Shown: positions 1 to 9,171 of the stretch, piece after piece | Numbering within the stretch: position 1 is the first letter of the stretch | How the letters are laid out: the number at the start of each line of letters is the position of its first letter | Assembly (NCBI GenBank): GCA_039105265.1 | Contig: JAPFFF010000129.1 | Span: 1 to 42,665, forward strand | Reading direction: 5' to 3' | DNA: 42,665 nt | Source: Tritrichomonas musculus | Taxonomy: Eukaryota > Parabasalia > Tritrichomonadida > Tritrichomonadidae | Notes under the pieces: model-generated | The model's input: the letters and a program-made list of their open reading frames with translations, nothing else | What the model was told of the DNA's origin: nothing | Databases searched by the model: none | Translations under genes and position numbers: made by a program

Positions 1-1
1 C

Positions 2-3000
2 CAATCTAAGCATAAAGAGGAGAAAGACAGTTCTATCACAGGTGCTGATAATTCATTGCATGATAAACAGTCCCCTGTTAATTCTAATGATTTCCGTTCC
101 CATGACTCTGATTTCATGGATAGATGTGAAATAGTTCTCGCTCCTTCACCCACAAATTCCGATTCCTCTCTTTCTTACTCCTCTGATGATTGTGATGCTT
201 TCGATATCTTAAATCCTGTAATCTCTCTACCTAAAGATTCTAATAATTCTCATAAGAAGATAAACAACAGCAACATTCTGTATGACATTACACAAAACTT
301 TCAACATCTATGCTGGTCAGAAAAAGATGATAGCAGACTCCTCAGTCTCTTCAATAAATTTGGTCCTAATTGGAACAAAATTGCTAATAGAATGAACAAA
401 AACTGTGATGACATCAAATTACATTTCAATTTTCTTATCAATCAAAGAGACTTTTGTAATACTAGCTCAGATTCTTCTTATGATGATTGTTTTGACCGTA
501 ATCAGCAGCAGGATTCTAATGACATGACTTACACTTATCTAGAAGACGAAATAATACTACAATGTTATGCTGCTGACATTTCGACTGATCTAAGCAAATA
601 TCCAGATTTACTACATGATAAATCTTTTAAGCAGTGCAAGGAAAGATTACATAACGTTCTCCTCTATAAAACAAACAAAACAGCTTGGTGCAAATTTGAA
701 GATGACATCTTATTAGAATCTTATTGGATGATTGGACCTAGATGGCTGTCATTGAGCCGACTTATTAAACAGCACGATCCCCACGATATTCGTTGTAGAT
801 GTGCAATTCTCCTCAAGTCTTCTCTCAATCTCAACTATGAGATCTCAGACTTCATTGACTTCGATAAAGTTAGAATCAATATCAACAAAGGTTCAAACAC
901 TCATTCCATTAATACCTCACAGGAAATCTCCAGTTATGACACATTAATTGATGACATCACGTACAGTCCAAATCAAGATGAATATTGTTCACCAAATTCT
1001 AGCTCTACCTCATTTGAAGATTCGCTTATCGACTGCCTTAACGTTCAAGATGATTCTGATACAACCATTTTATTATCAAATCTCAAAAACACAGAGTATC
1101 TCTGTGAGAAGACATTTGATGTTAATTCTAACATCGCTGATCTTCTCCAAACATCAAACAATTGGCCAGCTCCAATACCAAACATTTGTTATTTTGATGA
1201 TTGCAATCATATTGCAGAATCTGAAGGAAGCTTGCGAGTGCACATCAGAAACTTTCATAAAGTCGATACTTCATTGATTAAAGATGAGATTGTGAACATC
1301 ATTTCACATATGTCAAAGAAACGGATAAAACCGTTCTTTGACTTTAAAAATGGACAAATGGCAAAAAACAATAATCTGATGATTCTTTGCCATCAACCGA
1401 ATTGTAATTACATGAGTGACAGAGACTCAAATATGGCCAAACACCGCTGCAGACACTCCTCATACTTCCGACACATTGAAAATCTTGGAAGATTCTGGGG
1501 TTCATTAAAGACATGGTATGAAACAGTTCATCGATTACCAACAATTAATGAGCTCCTAGGCAGCAATGAAGTGTGGGTTTGTAAAAAATGTGACTTCTCT
1601 GCTGGTGATGAGAATGCTCTCAAAAACCATGTCTATCGTAGTCACGCAATTAAAGTCAACTCTGACTTGCACAATTACTGTGACAATGCAATCTTATCTT
1701 TCTCGTTCGACGATGATCTGCCCCACACTAACGTTGAACCTGCAACCAACAAACACTTGTTAACGGACAACACATCACAGTCACATTCACCTCAGAATAA
1801 AAGAGTTGAAAAAAGTGGATCTCACCAACAAAAAAGTGACAACGTTTTCAATACAGTTGACAAAATATATTTCGATATTTTGAAAGAATCTGATTCTGAC
1901 TCTGATTCTTGTTGTTCCTTTAATAATAATTTACAAATCAATCCAAAGAAAATCGTTCAGAGCCCTCCTGATGTTCTAACTAACGGCTCGCCTACATCTC
2001 ATAATATGTCTCCCCAGCTGCCACTGTCATCCACAGACCAGCATTCTCAGTCTAATACACAGATTGATTCTCCTCTTTCATTAAACTTTTTTCCCTCTGA
2101 TATTCAACATTCTTTGAGTCATAATTGCGCTATTGATGAACATCACGTAACAGCATTTGATTTGCATCCATCTTTGAATGAAAATGATGGGCTTTGCTCT
2201 TATATTGGCAATTATATTGATTATGTAAATAAGAAAGATCATCATAATTCTCAAATTGATAATCATCTTTCTGAACATCACATCAATCCAATTGAAAATC
2301 ATCTTTCTCGAATTAGTAACACTCAATTCGAAACTAATCAAAACATTGAAGAACATCACATCAATCCAATTGAAAATCATCTTTCTCGTAATAACAACAC
2401 ACAATCTAAAACTAATCAAAACATTGAAGAACATCACATCACACAAACTGAAAATCATCTTTCTCGAATTAGTAACACTCAATTCGAAACTAATCAAAAC
2501 ATTGAAGAACATCACATCACTCAAATTGAAAATCATCTTTCTCAAAATAGTAACACTCAATTCGAAACTAATCAAAACATTGAAGAACATCACATCACTC
2601 AAATTGAAAATCATCTTTCTCAAAATAGTAACACTCAATTCGAAACTAATCAAAACATTGAAGAACATCACATCACTCAAATTGAAAATCATCTTTCTCA
2701 AAATAGTAACACTCAATTCGAAACTAATCAAAACATTGAAGAACATCACATCACTCAAATTGAAAATAATCTTTCTAGAAATAATAGCAATCAACCCGAA
2801 GCTAAAGGTATTATCGAAGAACATCACAATTCGCCTATTGAACTTCGTCATTCTCACAATCATATTCCTAATTCCGAATCACACAATAATATAACTTTCG
2901 ACTCATTCTCGTTTAGTGATTCAGACAGTGAGGAGCAGATCTCAGACTCACCTCATAACAATAATATAACATCACATAATTGTAGAAGTCTCAACATCCC

Positions 3001-6000
3001 AAGCCGATTCAATGATTTACGCCAATCCAGAAGAAAAATTCGTAAGCCATTGAATCGTATCACTATGACCTCAAATAATTCTAATTACATTTACAACTTC
3101 CCAACAGACCCGAAGATGAAGAAGATATCGCAAGGACTGAAATGGTTCAATGATGCTCAACAAAGAGGCTGTATTCATCTTCCCAAACTGGACCGGGACA
3201 AAAGGAAGCTGATATCCTCTGGTCTCAAAGATCTCTTTCAACTTGAACTCACGCCTCTCATCATTGAATTCAATCCAACTGCAATGGAGGATGTTGACCC
3301 TCAATTGAGATGGAAAATCTTTGAGGGTGCGTATGAAGAATCACTTCACCGTATCAGAACTCATGTCGCTCTCAAACTTAATATTGAACCTTCGTTCATC
3401 TATCACAAAAGGAAAAAACGCCAGTTCAATAATATTAAACACGAAGAACTCTTCAGTATTCAAAGAAAATTGAGTAATCTCAAAAAACTGGCAAGCGACA
3501 TTGAAGTAGTTAACGAAATGGACAGACTGGCAGAAGACTCAAAATTTGAGAAAGCATTGAGTCGAATCATACAAAATGTCCAAGTCATCCCACCTGAAGT
3601 CAGAATTGAACTTTTTAATAAGGAGAACGTTTTAGACATATGTGATGATTTATGTTACATTAAGGAAAAAGCAGCAGCGTGTTCGAAATGGATTGAGGGG
3701 AAAATTGGTCAGCTTATAAAAGACGAAATGAGCTTAAAAAGTCAGAACATTCAAAAAAAGAGGTTACAAGAAGCATACTCAGATAACGCTAAGAAAACAT
3801 TAAACAATTTTATATTCAACAAATCTTCCCCTGAATGTCAGATTGATGAAGATGTGGTTAGAGACTATTTTGCATCAACATTCAGCAGAAATGTAAAAGT
3901 ATTCCAACCAGATGAAGAAGGAATTTTTTCACTTCATGAAACTTTTTCTGATGACGATAGAAGAGAATTCATTGATTTCATCAGTAACAAAGATGAAATA
4001 ATTAACGTTATTAAATCGAGAAAATACGAATCTGCTGCAGGTCCCGATGCTATTGACTATTCAATTTTCAAGTTGGTTCCGAACGCTGCAGCTGACTTCA
4101 TCGTCGCAATTAACGATATCATCATCAACTATAACCGTGTTCCAAGCGGTTGGAAAACGTCTCATACAAGGTTAATATATAAGAAAGGTGACCCTAGTAC
4201 CCCAAACAACTGGAGACCGATATCTATTTCAAATGCGATATACAGAATATTCAGTTGTTTGTGGGCACGGGGTATCAACTTTTTCAATACAAGACTTAAC
4301 GTATTTTCCCCTAATCAAAGAGGATTCATTGCAGGCATAAACGGTTGTTCTGATAATGCATCTATTATTTCTGAGTTATATTGTGACGCAATCAGAAAGA
4401 ATAAGGATATCATTATAACCGCTCTTGATTTCAAAAACGCATTTGGCTCAGTCCCTCATGAGATGATATTCTCATCTCTTATAATGAAAGGCTTCCCTGA
4501 AAAATTCATTGATATTATTAAAGACGTTTATCTAGGAGCCACAACTAATATCGTCACATCAAGCTACTCTTCAAAAGCGATAGATATCAAGAAAGGTACA
4601 AAACAGGGGTGCCCCGTCTCCCCTCTCCTCTTCAACCTTTGCCTGGAACCATTATTTGAGGCGATCAATAATCTCAATAAAAATGACGGATACAAATTTG
4701 GCCCTAGAGATGATCGTTCTTCATTCAATATTTTGGCCTATGCAGACGATATCTTACTTATCTCAGATTCATATCATGGAATGAACAACATGCTCAGAAC
4801 TTGCGAACGATTTTGTCAGTACTCTGGGATGGAACTTGCTCCTTTGAAATCCTGTTCGTTCGGATATCTCCTCAATAACCGTCGGAGATGTGGTCTGTCT
4901 CAAGGCTTTTCAATCAACAACGTCATGATCCCCTTCGTTGGCATTGATGAATCTATCCGTTATCTTGGGACACCGATAACTGCCAGAAAAACCGCCAAAC
5001 TTAAAACATCAACTGACATTGTTTTGAAATTTATTTCTAAAGCTCAGAAGATTTTTAACTCTGATCTTAAAATAGTTCAAAAAGTTCATGCATTCAAAAC
5101 ATTCTTGATTCCGACCCTTGACTTCTCTCTTCAGAATGGTCAATTAAAGGTGAAAGACATTGAGAGAATTGATGATACATTAGGTGCTATGGTTAACAAA
5201 CTTATCGGAGGTGCCTTACCCATTGCCATTAAGCATGCTTCATGGAAAGATGGCGGTTTGTCTATACCATCTATCAAGGAAAAAAGTGACACTGGTAAAA
5301 TTAAATCTTTTCTAAGAATGTTCCTGAACAAAGATACTCTTATCAGGAAACTCACAAACATTTCAATTGAAAACGAAAGACATATGAGAAAAATTGGTAT
5401 CGTTAACGATATCAGCTCACAAAAATTCCTCAACTGGAACTCCGATACACAAGACACAGAAGCTCCAGGGACCAATTCCATTATCAACAGAGCCAGAAAA
5501 GCTCTGAAAAACTTGGACTTAACCCTCAGCTACGATGACGATAACCTCAACGATGACACTCTGAACACCTCATATCACAATGATTGCCCTCAATTGGTCC
5601 TCACAGATACATTGACACATGACAGCGTTCATCTTCAAAACTGCAAAAATTTGTCACTTTTCTTAACGGAAAGGAGAAGGGACAGATGGAAATCAAAATT
5701 AGCAGCCAATACATTTCACCTTCACTCCCTATCAGCATTCAATAATAATCCGTTATCTAACGACTACGCAGTTAGACAGCAGTATCCCGTAAGTGACACT
5801 TTTTTCAAATTCGCCTTCCAAAGTAGGGCAAACCTTTTGCCTACGCCTGAGTTTGTTGAAATAATGAATAACCGCCAACATTCACCTTGTGAATTGTGCT
5901 TGAGGCAAAATAAAAGCAGGAATCAAAGCCTGGCCCACATCCTTAATGGCTGCACTGCAAAATATCAAGCATATACTCAAAGACATAACAAAGTTCAGGC

Positions 6001-6568
6001 CGCTATCGTAAAACACGTTAGAAATTTACATGACGTAGACGAAATTTATTGTGACAGGTCACTTCATCTTAATGAATTACCTGATAACCTTAAACGGTTG
6101 AGACCCGATATCGTGATATGGCTGAATAACCGTTCAAAATGTTTTATCATCGAGATCAGTGTCCCGTACGCTTGTCAAAGAGATGGTGAAGATACACTTT
6201 CAATGGTTTACAACCAAAAGAAAGACAAATACAGAGACCTCATTAATCACATAAGGGGTCTTAAAATACAAGTTCAACTTTTTGTGATTATCGTTTCTTC
6301 TCTTGGTGCAGTCTATAAAGATTCGTTAACAGATATCAATCATCTTTTTCTTTACAAAAGTATAGGTAAAACTGTTATCAGAAGTGTTTCAAGAGCTGCC
6401 CTCATCGGGTCTCTGAAAATTTGGTTTGAATGTCCCCACAGAAGTTCAGATCACATGGCAAATAGTTCTGGGGCCCCTCTTAATTGCAATGAAACACTTG
6501 ATTCGGTTTCTGAAGATGATGAAGACGATGAACCATCTCATGAAAATTTATATACACAAAATCTTTAA
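2..6568 (+). CDS. Retrotransposon polyprotein, partial (residues 1149-3336)
   Basis: The frame is open from the first complete codon of the window and corresponds to residues 1149-3336 of the full protein at 9805-19815. The apparent start near position 56 is a TTG inside the frame, not a true start. This part holds the whole enzymatic half. Myb-like repeats begin at W codons 314 and 686, with a more divergent repeat between. C2H2-type fingers begin at Cys codons 1187, 1388 and 1580. The EHH repeat array lies at 2273-2818. Reverse transcriptase motif A Asp is at 4427 and the YADD box at 4739-4750. The endonuclease CCHC knuckle starts at 5888 and its PD pair at 6104-6109. The protein ends in an acidic tail. 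Confidence 0.93.
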   Translation, partial: QSKHKEEKDSSITGADNSLHDKQSPVNSNDFRSHDSDFMDRCEIVLAPSPTNSDSSLSYSSDDCDAFDILNPVISLPKDSNNSHKKINNSNILYDITQNFQHLCWSEKDDSRLLSLFNKFGPNWNKIANRMNKNCDDIKLHFNFLINQRDFCNTSSDSSYDDCFDRNQQQDSNDMTYTYLEDEIILQCYAADISTDLSKYPDLLHDKSFKQCKERLHNVLLYKTNKTAWCKFEDDILLESYWMIGPRWLSLSRLIKQHDPHDIRCRCAILLKSSLNLNYEISDFIDFDKVRININKGSNTHSINTSQEISSYDTLIDDITYSPNQDEYCSPNSSSTSFEDSLIDCLNVQDDSDTTILLSNLKNTEYLCEKTFDVNSNIADLLQTSNNWPAPIPNICYFDDCNHIAESEGSLRVHIRNFHKVDTSLIKDEIVNIISHMSKKRIKPFFDFKNGQMAKNNNLMILCHQPNCNYMSDRDSNMAKHRCRHSSYFRHIENLGRFWGSLKTWYETVHRLPTINELLGSNEVWVCKKCDFSAGDENALKNHVYRSHAIKVNSDLHNYCDNAILSFSFDDDLPHTNVEPATNKHLLTDNTSQSHSPQNKRVEKSGSHQQKSDNVFNTVDKIYFDILKESDSDSDSCCSFNNNLQINPKKIVQSPPDVLTNGSPTSHNMSPQLPLSSTDQHSQSNTQIDSPLSLNFFPSDIQHSLSHNCAIDEHHVTAFDLHPSLNENDGLCSYIGNYIDYVNKKDHHNSQIDNHLSEHHINPIENHLSRISNTQFETNQNIEEHHINPIENHLSRNNNTQSKTNQNIEEHHITQTENHLSRISNTQFETNQNIEEHHITQIENHLSQNSNTQFETNQNIEEHHITQIENHLSQNSNTQFETNQNIEEHHITQIENHLSQNSNTQFETNQNIEEHHITQIENNLSRNNSNQPEAKGIIEEHHNSPIELRHSHNHIPNSESHNNITFDSFSFSDSDSEEQISDSPHNNNITSHNCRSLNIPSRFNDLRQSRRKIRKPLNRITMTSNNSNYIYNFPTDPKMKKISQGLKWFNDAQQRGCIHLPKLDRDKRKLISSGLKDLFQLELTPLIIEFNPTAMEDVDPQLRWKIFEGAYEESLHRIRTHVALKLNIEPSFIYHKRKKRQFNNIKHEELFSIQRKLSNLKKLASDIEVVNEMDRLAEDSKFEKALSRIIQNVQVIPPEVRIELFNKENVLDICDDLCYIKEKAAACSKWIEGKIGQLIKDEMSLKSQNIQKKRLQEAYSDNAKKTLNNFIFNKSSPECQIDEDVVRDYFASTFSRNVKVFQPDEEGIFSLHETFSDDDRREFIDFISNKDEIINVIKSRKYESAAGPDAIDYSIFKLVPNAAADFIVAINDIIINYNRVPSGWKTSHTRLIYKKGDPSTPNNWRPISISNAIYRIFSCLWARGINFFNTRLNVFSPNQRGFIAGINGCSDNASIISELYCDAIRKNKDIIITALDFKNAFGSVPHEMIFSSLIMKGFPEKFIDIIKDVYLGATTNIVTSSYSSKAIDIKKGTKQGCPVSPLLFNLCLEPLFEAINNLNKNDGYKFGPRDDRSSFNILAYADDILLISDSYHGMNNMLRTCERFCQYSGMELAPLKSCSFGYLLNNRRRCGLSQGFSINNVMIPFVGIDESIRYLGTPITARKTAKLKTSTDIVLKFISKAQKIFNSDLKIVQKVHAFKTFLIPTLDFSLQNGQLKVKDIERIDDTLGAMVNKLIGGALPIAIKHASWKDGGLSIPSIKEKSDTGKIKSFLRMFLNKDTLIRKLTNISIENERHMRKIGIVNDISSQKFLNWNSDTQDTEAPGTNSIINRARKALKNLDLTLSYDDDNLNDDTLNTSYHNDCPQLVLTDTLTHDSVHLQNCKNLSLFLTERRRDRWKSKLAANTFHLHSLSAFNNNPLSNDYAVRQQYPVSDTFFKFAFQSRANLLPTPEFVEIMNNRQHSPCELCLRQNKSRNQSLAHILNGCTAKYQAYTQRHNKVQAAIVKHVRNLHDVDEIYCDRSLHLNELPDNLKRLRPDIVIWLNNRSKCFIIEISVPYACQRDGEDTLSMVYNQKKDKYRDLINHIRGLKIQVQLFVIIVSSLGAVYKDSLTDINHLFLYKSIGKTVIRSVSRAALIGSLKIWFECPHRSSDHMANSSGAPLNCNETLDSVSEDDEDDEPSHENLYTQNL
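2273..2818 (+). repeat. 78-bp coding minisatellite, seven copies (26-residue EHH repeat), copy 1
   Basis: Seven in-frame units of 26 residues start with EHHI and run through IENHLS, NTQFETNQNIE. A partial eighth begins at 2819. Three central units are identical in protein, which suggests recent slippage or unequal exchange. The period is a multiple of three, so copy-number changes keep the frame. The array is N/Q/H-rich and likely disordered, sitting between the C2H2 fingers and the reverse transcriptase. Confidence 0.9.
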
Positions 6569-6666
6569 TAACAACGCTTCACTACATCTTTTCACCTCAC
6601 CTCACCATTTTCATTTATATGAACTCTAACTTTTCTTAACTCTTATCTTACTTACTTAATAAACAA

Positions 6667-6690
6667 ATCCTCCTAACATCCATATTTTTT
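6667..6690 (+). repeat. Target-site duplication, 3' copy (orphan tRNA-Ala 3' end), unit 1
   Basis: These 24 bp start ATCCTCCTAACATCCA (the last 16 nt of tRNA-Ala) and continue with TATTTTTT. They are identical to 9747-9770, where the same string is part of an intact tRNA gene. No tRNA body lies upstream here, only the retrotransposon 3' UTR. It marks the retrotransposon's 3' boundary. Confidence 0.9.
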
Positions 6691-6717
6691 CTATGTTTTT
6701 TTTTTTTTGTTTTCTTT

Positions 6718-7083
6718 TTACATGTCAAAGAACATCTGGCCATTACATAAATTAAAACTTTTTTTACATATCGCCCGAATTCTTACTCTGTGAAACATAT
6801 TATGATTCCAGAATTGTTGTTTATGTCTTTTCAATCCTTGCCTATGAAATTACAACATGTAAAGAATCATGCTATGAACTTGGTCCAAAAGTAACTTCAT
6901 TATTACAGTAAGATGAATACCATATTTATCTTGAATATTTAGGTAAAATCGGTCCTCCAAGAGGAAATTAAATACATCCTGGTTCATTTCGGGAAATTCG
7001 GCATAGCACCAAGACCGTATTTTATTTAAATTAATGTAATTATTATGCTTTTTATTGTATTCAATTGAATACCTTCTAAAAAA
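6718..7083 (-). pseudogene. Coding-like relic of unknown family, unit 1
   Basis: Read on the minus strand, one frame from 7083 down to 6718 stays open for 121 codons except for a single TAA at 6850-6852. The translation is protein-like (IRSWCYAEFPEMNQDVFNFL, then DKYGIHLTVIMKLL, then after the stop RQGLKRHKQQFWNH), unlike the low-complexity output of the other frames. It begins near RRYSIEY and has a helix-rich pattern, vaguely like the N-terminal DNA-binding part of pogo/Tc-type transposases. That resemblance is only an impression and no catalytic motif is visible. It has no convincing start or promoter. Confidence 0.35.
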
Positions 7084-7099
7084 TTATATTCAATTGAAT
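7057..7099. repeat. Pair of matching palindromes, unit 1
   Basis: GTATTCAATTGAATAC (7057-7072) is a perfect 16-bp palindrome. Its 12-bp core ATTCAATTGAAT recurs at 7088-7099, 29 bp further on. Both lie about 155-200 bp upstream of the DUF3447 start codon. They could be binding sites for a dimeric factor, or relics of a mobile element end. Confidence 0.6.
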
Positions 7100-7231
7100 G
7101 TACTTCGAATAAAAGGAAAAAAAAATAGCTTTGCTTTTTAACATTGGCCAAATTTTATATAATAAAAACTCTGGACAAAATGCCTTAGTTCTGAAATTTG
7201 TATTATTTATTTTCATTTTTCAAATCACATT

Positions 7232-7237
7232 TCATTA
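7232..7237 (+). promoter_or_regulatory. Trichomonad Inr-like initiator of the DUF3447 gene
   Basis: TCATTA fits the trichomonad initiator pattern (TCA followed by pyrimidine and A/T), with the putative +1 A at 7234, 20 nt before the ATG at 7254. Very short leaders are normal in this group. TCA-type strings also occur at 7213 and 7225, so the exact start is not certain. Confidence 0.45.
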
Positions 7238-7253
7238 ATTAAAACTTATAAAA

Positions 7254-8435
7254 ATGGACCTTAAAGATTATATTGAAGAAAAAAAAGAACTTTATGAGCT
7301 CGTTATTCAATATATTGATGATGAAAGTGATGATAAAAATGTTGTTTTTGAAAATTTGATCCAATTAATTGAAGAAATAAATTTTGATGTGAATCATAGC
7401 GAATTTAGATTATTACTTCATTTAATTGTACAAATATCGAATAATCACTACCGTGGAACCAATTTCTTCGCTAAAATAGAGGCAATTCTTTCGAAATTGA
7501 AAATCAAACAGACCTTTTCAAATTCTGAAATATTTAAAATATTCAAGAGCAACAAGCGAATTCTTCTTTATCTTATTCAAAGTAAGATCCTTGAAATTGA
7601 CCAAATAATCGCTGATCAAATAATTGACCTTGACTATTCAAAATTTCTGTATACCGAGGTCAAAGCATTTATTAAAGATGATAAAAAAAAGGAAGAAATT
7701 GAGAATCATTCTTTTGAAGCAGACCGCCAAATGGCTGAAAATGATTCAATTATAGGAAAGTTGATTAGAGCAGATTCAGTTGAAGAATTCATAGCTTATG
7801 TCAATAAAAGTAACATCAATTTGAACCTGAGAATTCCACCTTCAATTTATGAAACAAACAGTTACTTATTGAAGCTAGAAAAGCTGCCATATTTGATTGA
7901 GTATGCAGCTTTTTTTGGAGCCATTCAAATTTTCGAATTCATGCTAAAAAGTGAAGTCGAATTGACCTCTTCTATTTGGAATTTCGCCTTACATTCAAAT
8001 AATCCTGACTTAATTCACCTCCTCGAAGAATACACACTTGAGCCAGAATCCAGCAATTATCAAATCTGCCTTTCTCATGCGATTCTCTTTCATAACAACA
8101 GCTTTGCTCGATACATCGTTGAAAACAAGTTGGATGAGCAAGTAAATCTTGACACTTTTTGTAATCTGGATGAAATTGTTATTGATGGCATTTTTAGCTC
8201 TTATAATCTGCATTTCTTTCCTTCTGACTTCAATAATAGAACGATCTTTTATTGCTTGATCGAGAATTATTACACTGACATTTTAATTGCTATTGTGAGC
8301 AGCAGGATTTTGAAATCCGACTCGATAGTAATTTTCAAACTCCAAAGTTATTTTTGTAATTCCAAAACAAAAAATTTTAATCACATTCAAAACAAAAAAA
8401 TAATTTTTTATTGCGTTTCAAAACCAAATCTTTAA
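7254..8435 (+). CDS. DUF3447-type degenerate ankyrin protein, unit 1
   Basis: This 393-residue frame belongs, by recognition, to the large trichomonad family with a DUF3447 (diverged ankyrin) core. An acidic helical N terminus starts MDLKDYIEEKKELYELV. The core at about residues 215-300 contains YLIEYAAFFGAIQIFEFML, IWNFALHSNNPDLIHLLEE and a final SFARYIVENKL. The cellular role of this family is not known; the repeats suggest protein binding. The ATG is the first after an in-frame TAA at 7236 and is preceded by an Inr-like TCATTA. The last 35 or so residues (after about 358) turn into low-complexity K/N/F sequence, as if coding had run into non-coding DNA. The next frame, 91 bp downstream, opens with an ankyrin-like helix, so this is probably the 5' part of a larger DUF3447-LRR gene that is either spliced or broken. 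Confidence 0.75.
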   Translation: MDLKDYIEEKKELYELVIQYIDDESDDKNVVFENLIQLIEEINFDVNHSEFRLLLHLIVQISNNHYRGTNFFAKIEAILSKLKIKQTFSNSEIFKIFKSNKRILLYLIQSKILEIDQIIADQIIDLDYSKFLYTEVKAFIKDDKKKEEIENHSFEADRQMAENDSIIGKLIRADSVEEFIAYVNKSNINLNLRIPPSIYETNSYLLKLEKLPYLIEYAAFFGAIQIFEFMLKSEVELTSSIWNFALHSNNPDLIHLLEEYTLEPESSNYQICLSHAILFHNNSFARYIVENKLDEQVNLDTFCNLDEIVIDGIFSSYNLHFFPSDFNNRTIFYCLIENYYTDILIAIVSSRILKSDSIVIFKLQSYFCNSKTKNFNHIQNKKIIFYCVSKPNL

Positions 8436-8526
8436 ATGATATTTATGAAAAAACAAAATATTTTGTAAAGTTTCAAATCGATTAGTTAAATAAAATTTTT
8501 ATTGTTTTTTTGTTTATTTTGCAGCA

Positions 8527-9171
8527 ATGAAACTTGCCTGCGATTGTGACAATCATGAACTTGTTGACTGTTTTATATCACAGGAAGGATTTGAGTTCAA
8601 ACCTTACATTTTCCAGAATGCGACATCTTTGACGAGAATTAACATTCCTGACGCGTTTACAGTGATACCAAACTCAGCATTCCGAAACTGCTCGTCACTT
8701 ATCGCAGTTTCTATCCCTTCTTTTGTAACTTCATTTGAAACAGCTTGTTTCTTTGGGTGTGAAAGCTTGAAGGAAATCACAATTCCAGACACGGTTGTCT
8801 CGATTGGCAGTTATGCCTTCTGCGATTGTTTCTCGCTGGAAGAAGTCACAGTTCCTCCTTCGGTTAAACGGATTGAAAGGTCTGTTTTCAGTGGCTGTAA
8901 ATCATTGAAAAAAGTGACACTTCCAGAATCAATTTTATTTATTGAATCTTTCGCCTTCGAAGGCTGCACTAGTTTGAAAGAGATCAACATTCCTCCCTGT
9001 GTAACCGAAATTGGAGCATGCTCATTCAAAGACTGCTCGTCCTTGGAAAAAATTGTCATTCCTTCATCTGTGACCAAAATTGGAAGGAAATGCTTTAAAG
9101 GATGCCTGGAGTTGTCTAGCATCACCATTCCTCCCTCCTTTGATTTAAAAATGCTCGATGAAAACTTTTGA
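8527..9171 (+). CDS. BspA-like LRR_5 protein, probably the 3' part of the preceding gene, unit 1
   Basis: The 214-residue product is almost wholly eight tandem BspA-type LRR_5 repeats of about 23 residues (pattern AF.NCSSL..I.IP.SV..I). In trichomonads such repeats occur in surface and secreted proteins, but no signal peptide or membrane segment is visible here. The N terminus, MKLACDCDNHELVDCFIS, reads as an ankyrin helix pair, and the frame stays open upstream of the ATG to a TAA at 8491. The ATG is therefore doubtful as a real start, and no Inr precedes it. The sequence just before it, TTTATTTTGCAG, resembles a 3' splice site. The repeats are cut off at 9171 while a further repeat continues in another frame. 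Reading it as a separate gene, as exon 2, or as a decayed segment are all open. Confidence 0.6.
   Translation: MKLACDCDNHELVDCFISQEGFEFKPYIFQNATSLTRINIPDAFTVIPNSAFRNCSSLIAVSIPSFVTSFETACFFGCESLKEITIPDTVVSIGSYAFCDCFSLEEVTVPPSVKRIERSVFSGCKSLKKVTLPESILFIESFAFEGCTSLKEINIPPCVTEIGACSFKDCSSLEKIVIPSSVTKIGRKCFKGCLELSSITIPPSFDLKMLDENF

Larger units (their letters stand above)
1..6666 (+). mobile_element. RLE-type non-LTR retrotransposon, copy 1 (5' part outside window)
   Basis: This is the 3' two thirds of the element described in full at 9771-19913. It enters the window inside the Q/K-rich linker of the protein. It ends at the orphan tRNA-Ala 3'-end repeat at 6667. Its 3' UTR (6569-6666) is about 98 nt, AT-rich, holds an AATAAA, and has no poly(A) tail or microsatellite at the junction. 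That fits R2-group elements, which often lack long poly(A) ends. Confidence 0.92.
6691..7253. other. Spacer between the retrotransposon and the DUF3447 gene
   Basis: This 563-bp stretch has no plus-strand gene. It begins with a T-rich tract, including a run of about 13 T near 6695-6710, that would be the natural downstream flank of the tRNA-Ala gene before insertion. It contains a minus-strand coding-like relic (6718-7083), two matching palindromes (7057-7099), and the promoter region of the next gene. The same sequence recurs at 19938-20500 and 33185-33747. Confidence 0.8.

Noticed and set aside
2273-2818. Regular repeats resembling a CRISPR array
   Set aside because: Units are contiguous, in frame, have no unique spacers and lie inside a eukaryotic coding region.
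2081-2863. Long minus-strand open frame (260 codons) and a plus-strand +1 frame (212 codons, 2256-2894), repeated in each unit
   Set aside because: Both are by-products of the 78-bp repeat, which has no stops in several frames. The reverse transcriptase frame is clearly the coding one.
56-6568. A separate 2,170-residue gene starting at the window's left side
   Set aside because: The supposed start is a TTG within a frame open to the window edge. The same sequence is internal to the 3,336-residue frame in the next unit.
8527-9171. Bacterial BspA gene acquired recently, or bacterial contamination
   Set aside because: LRR_5 proteins are abundant in trichomonads. The base composition matches the neighbours and a eukaryotic-type tRNA lies in the same unit.
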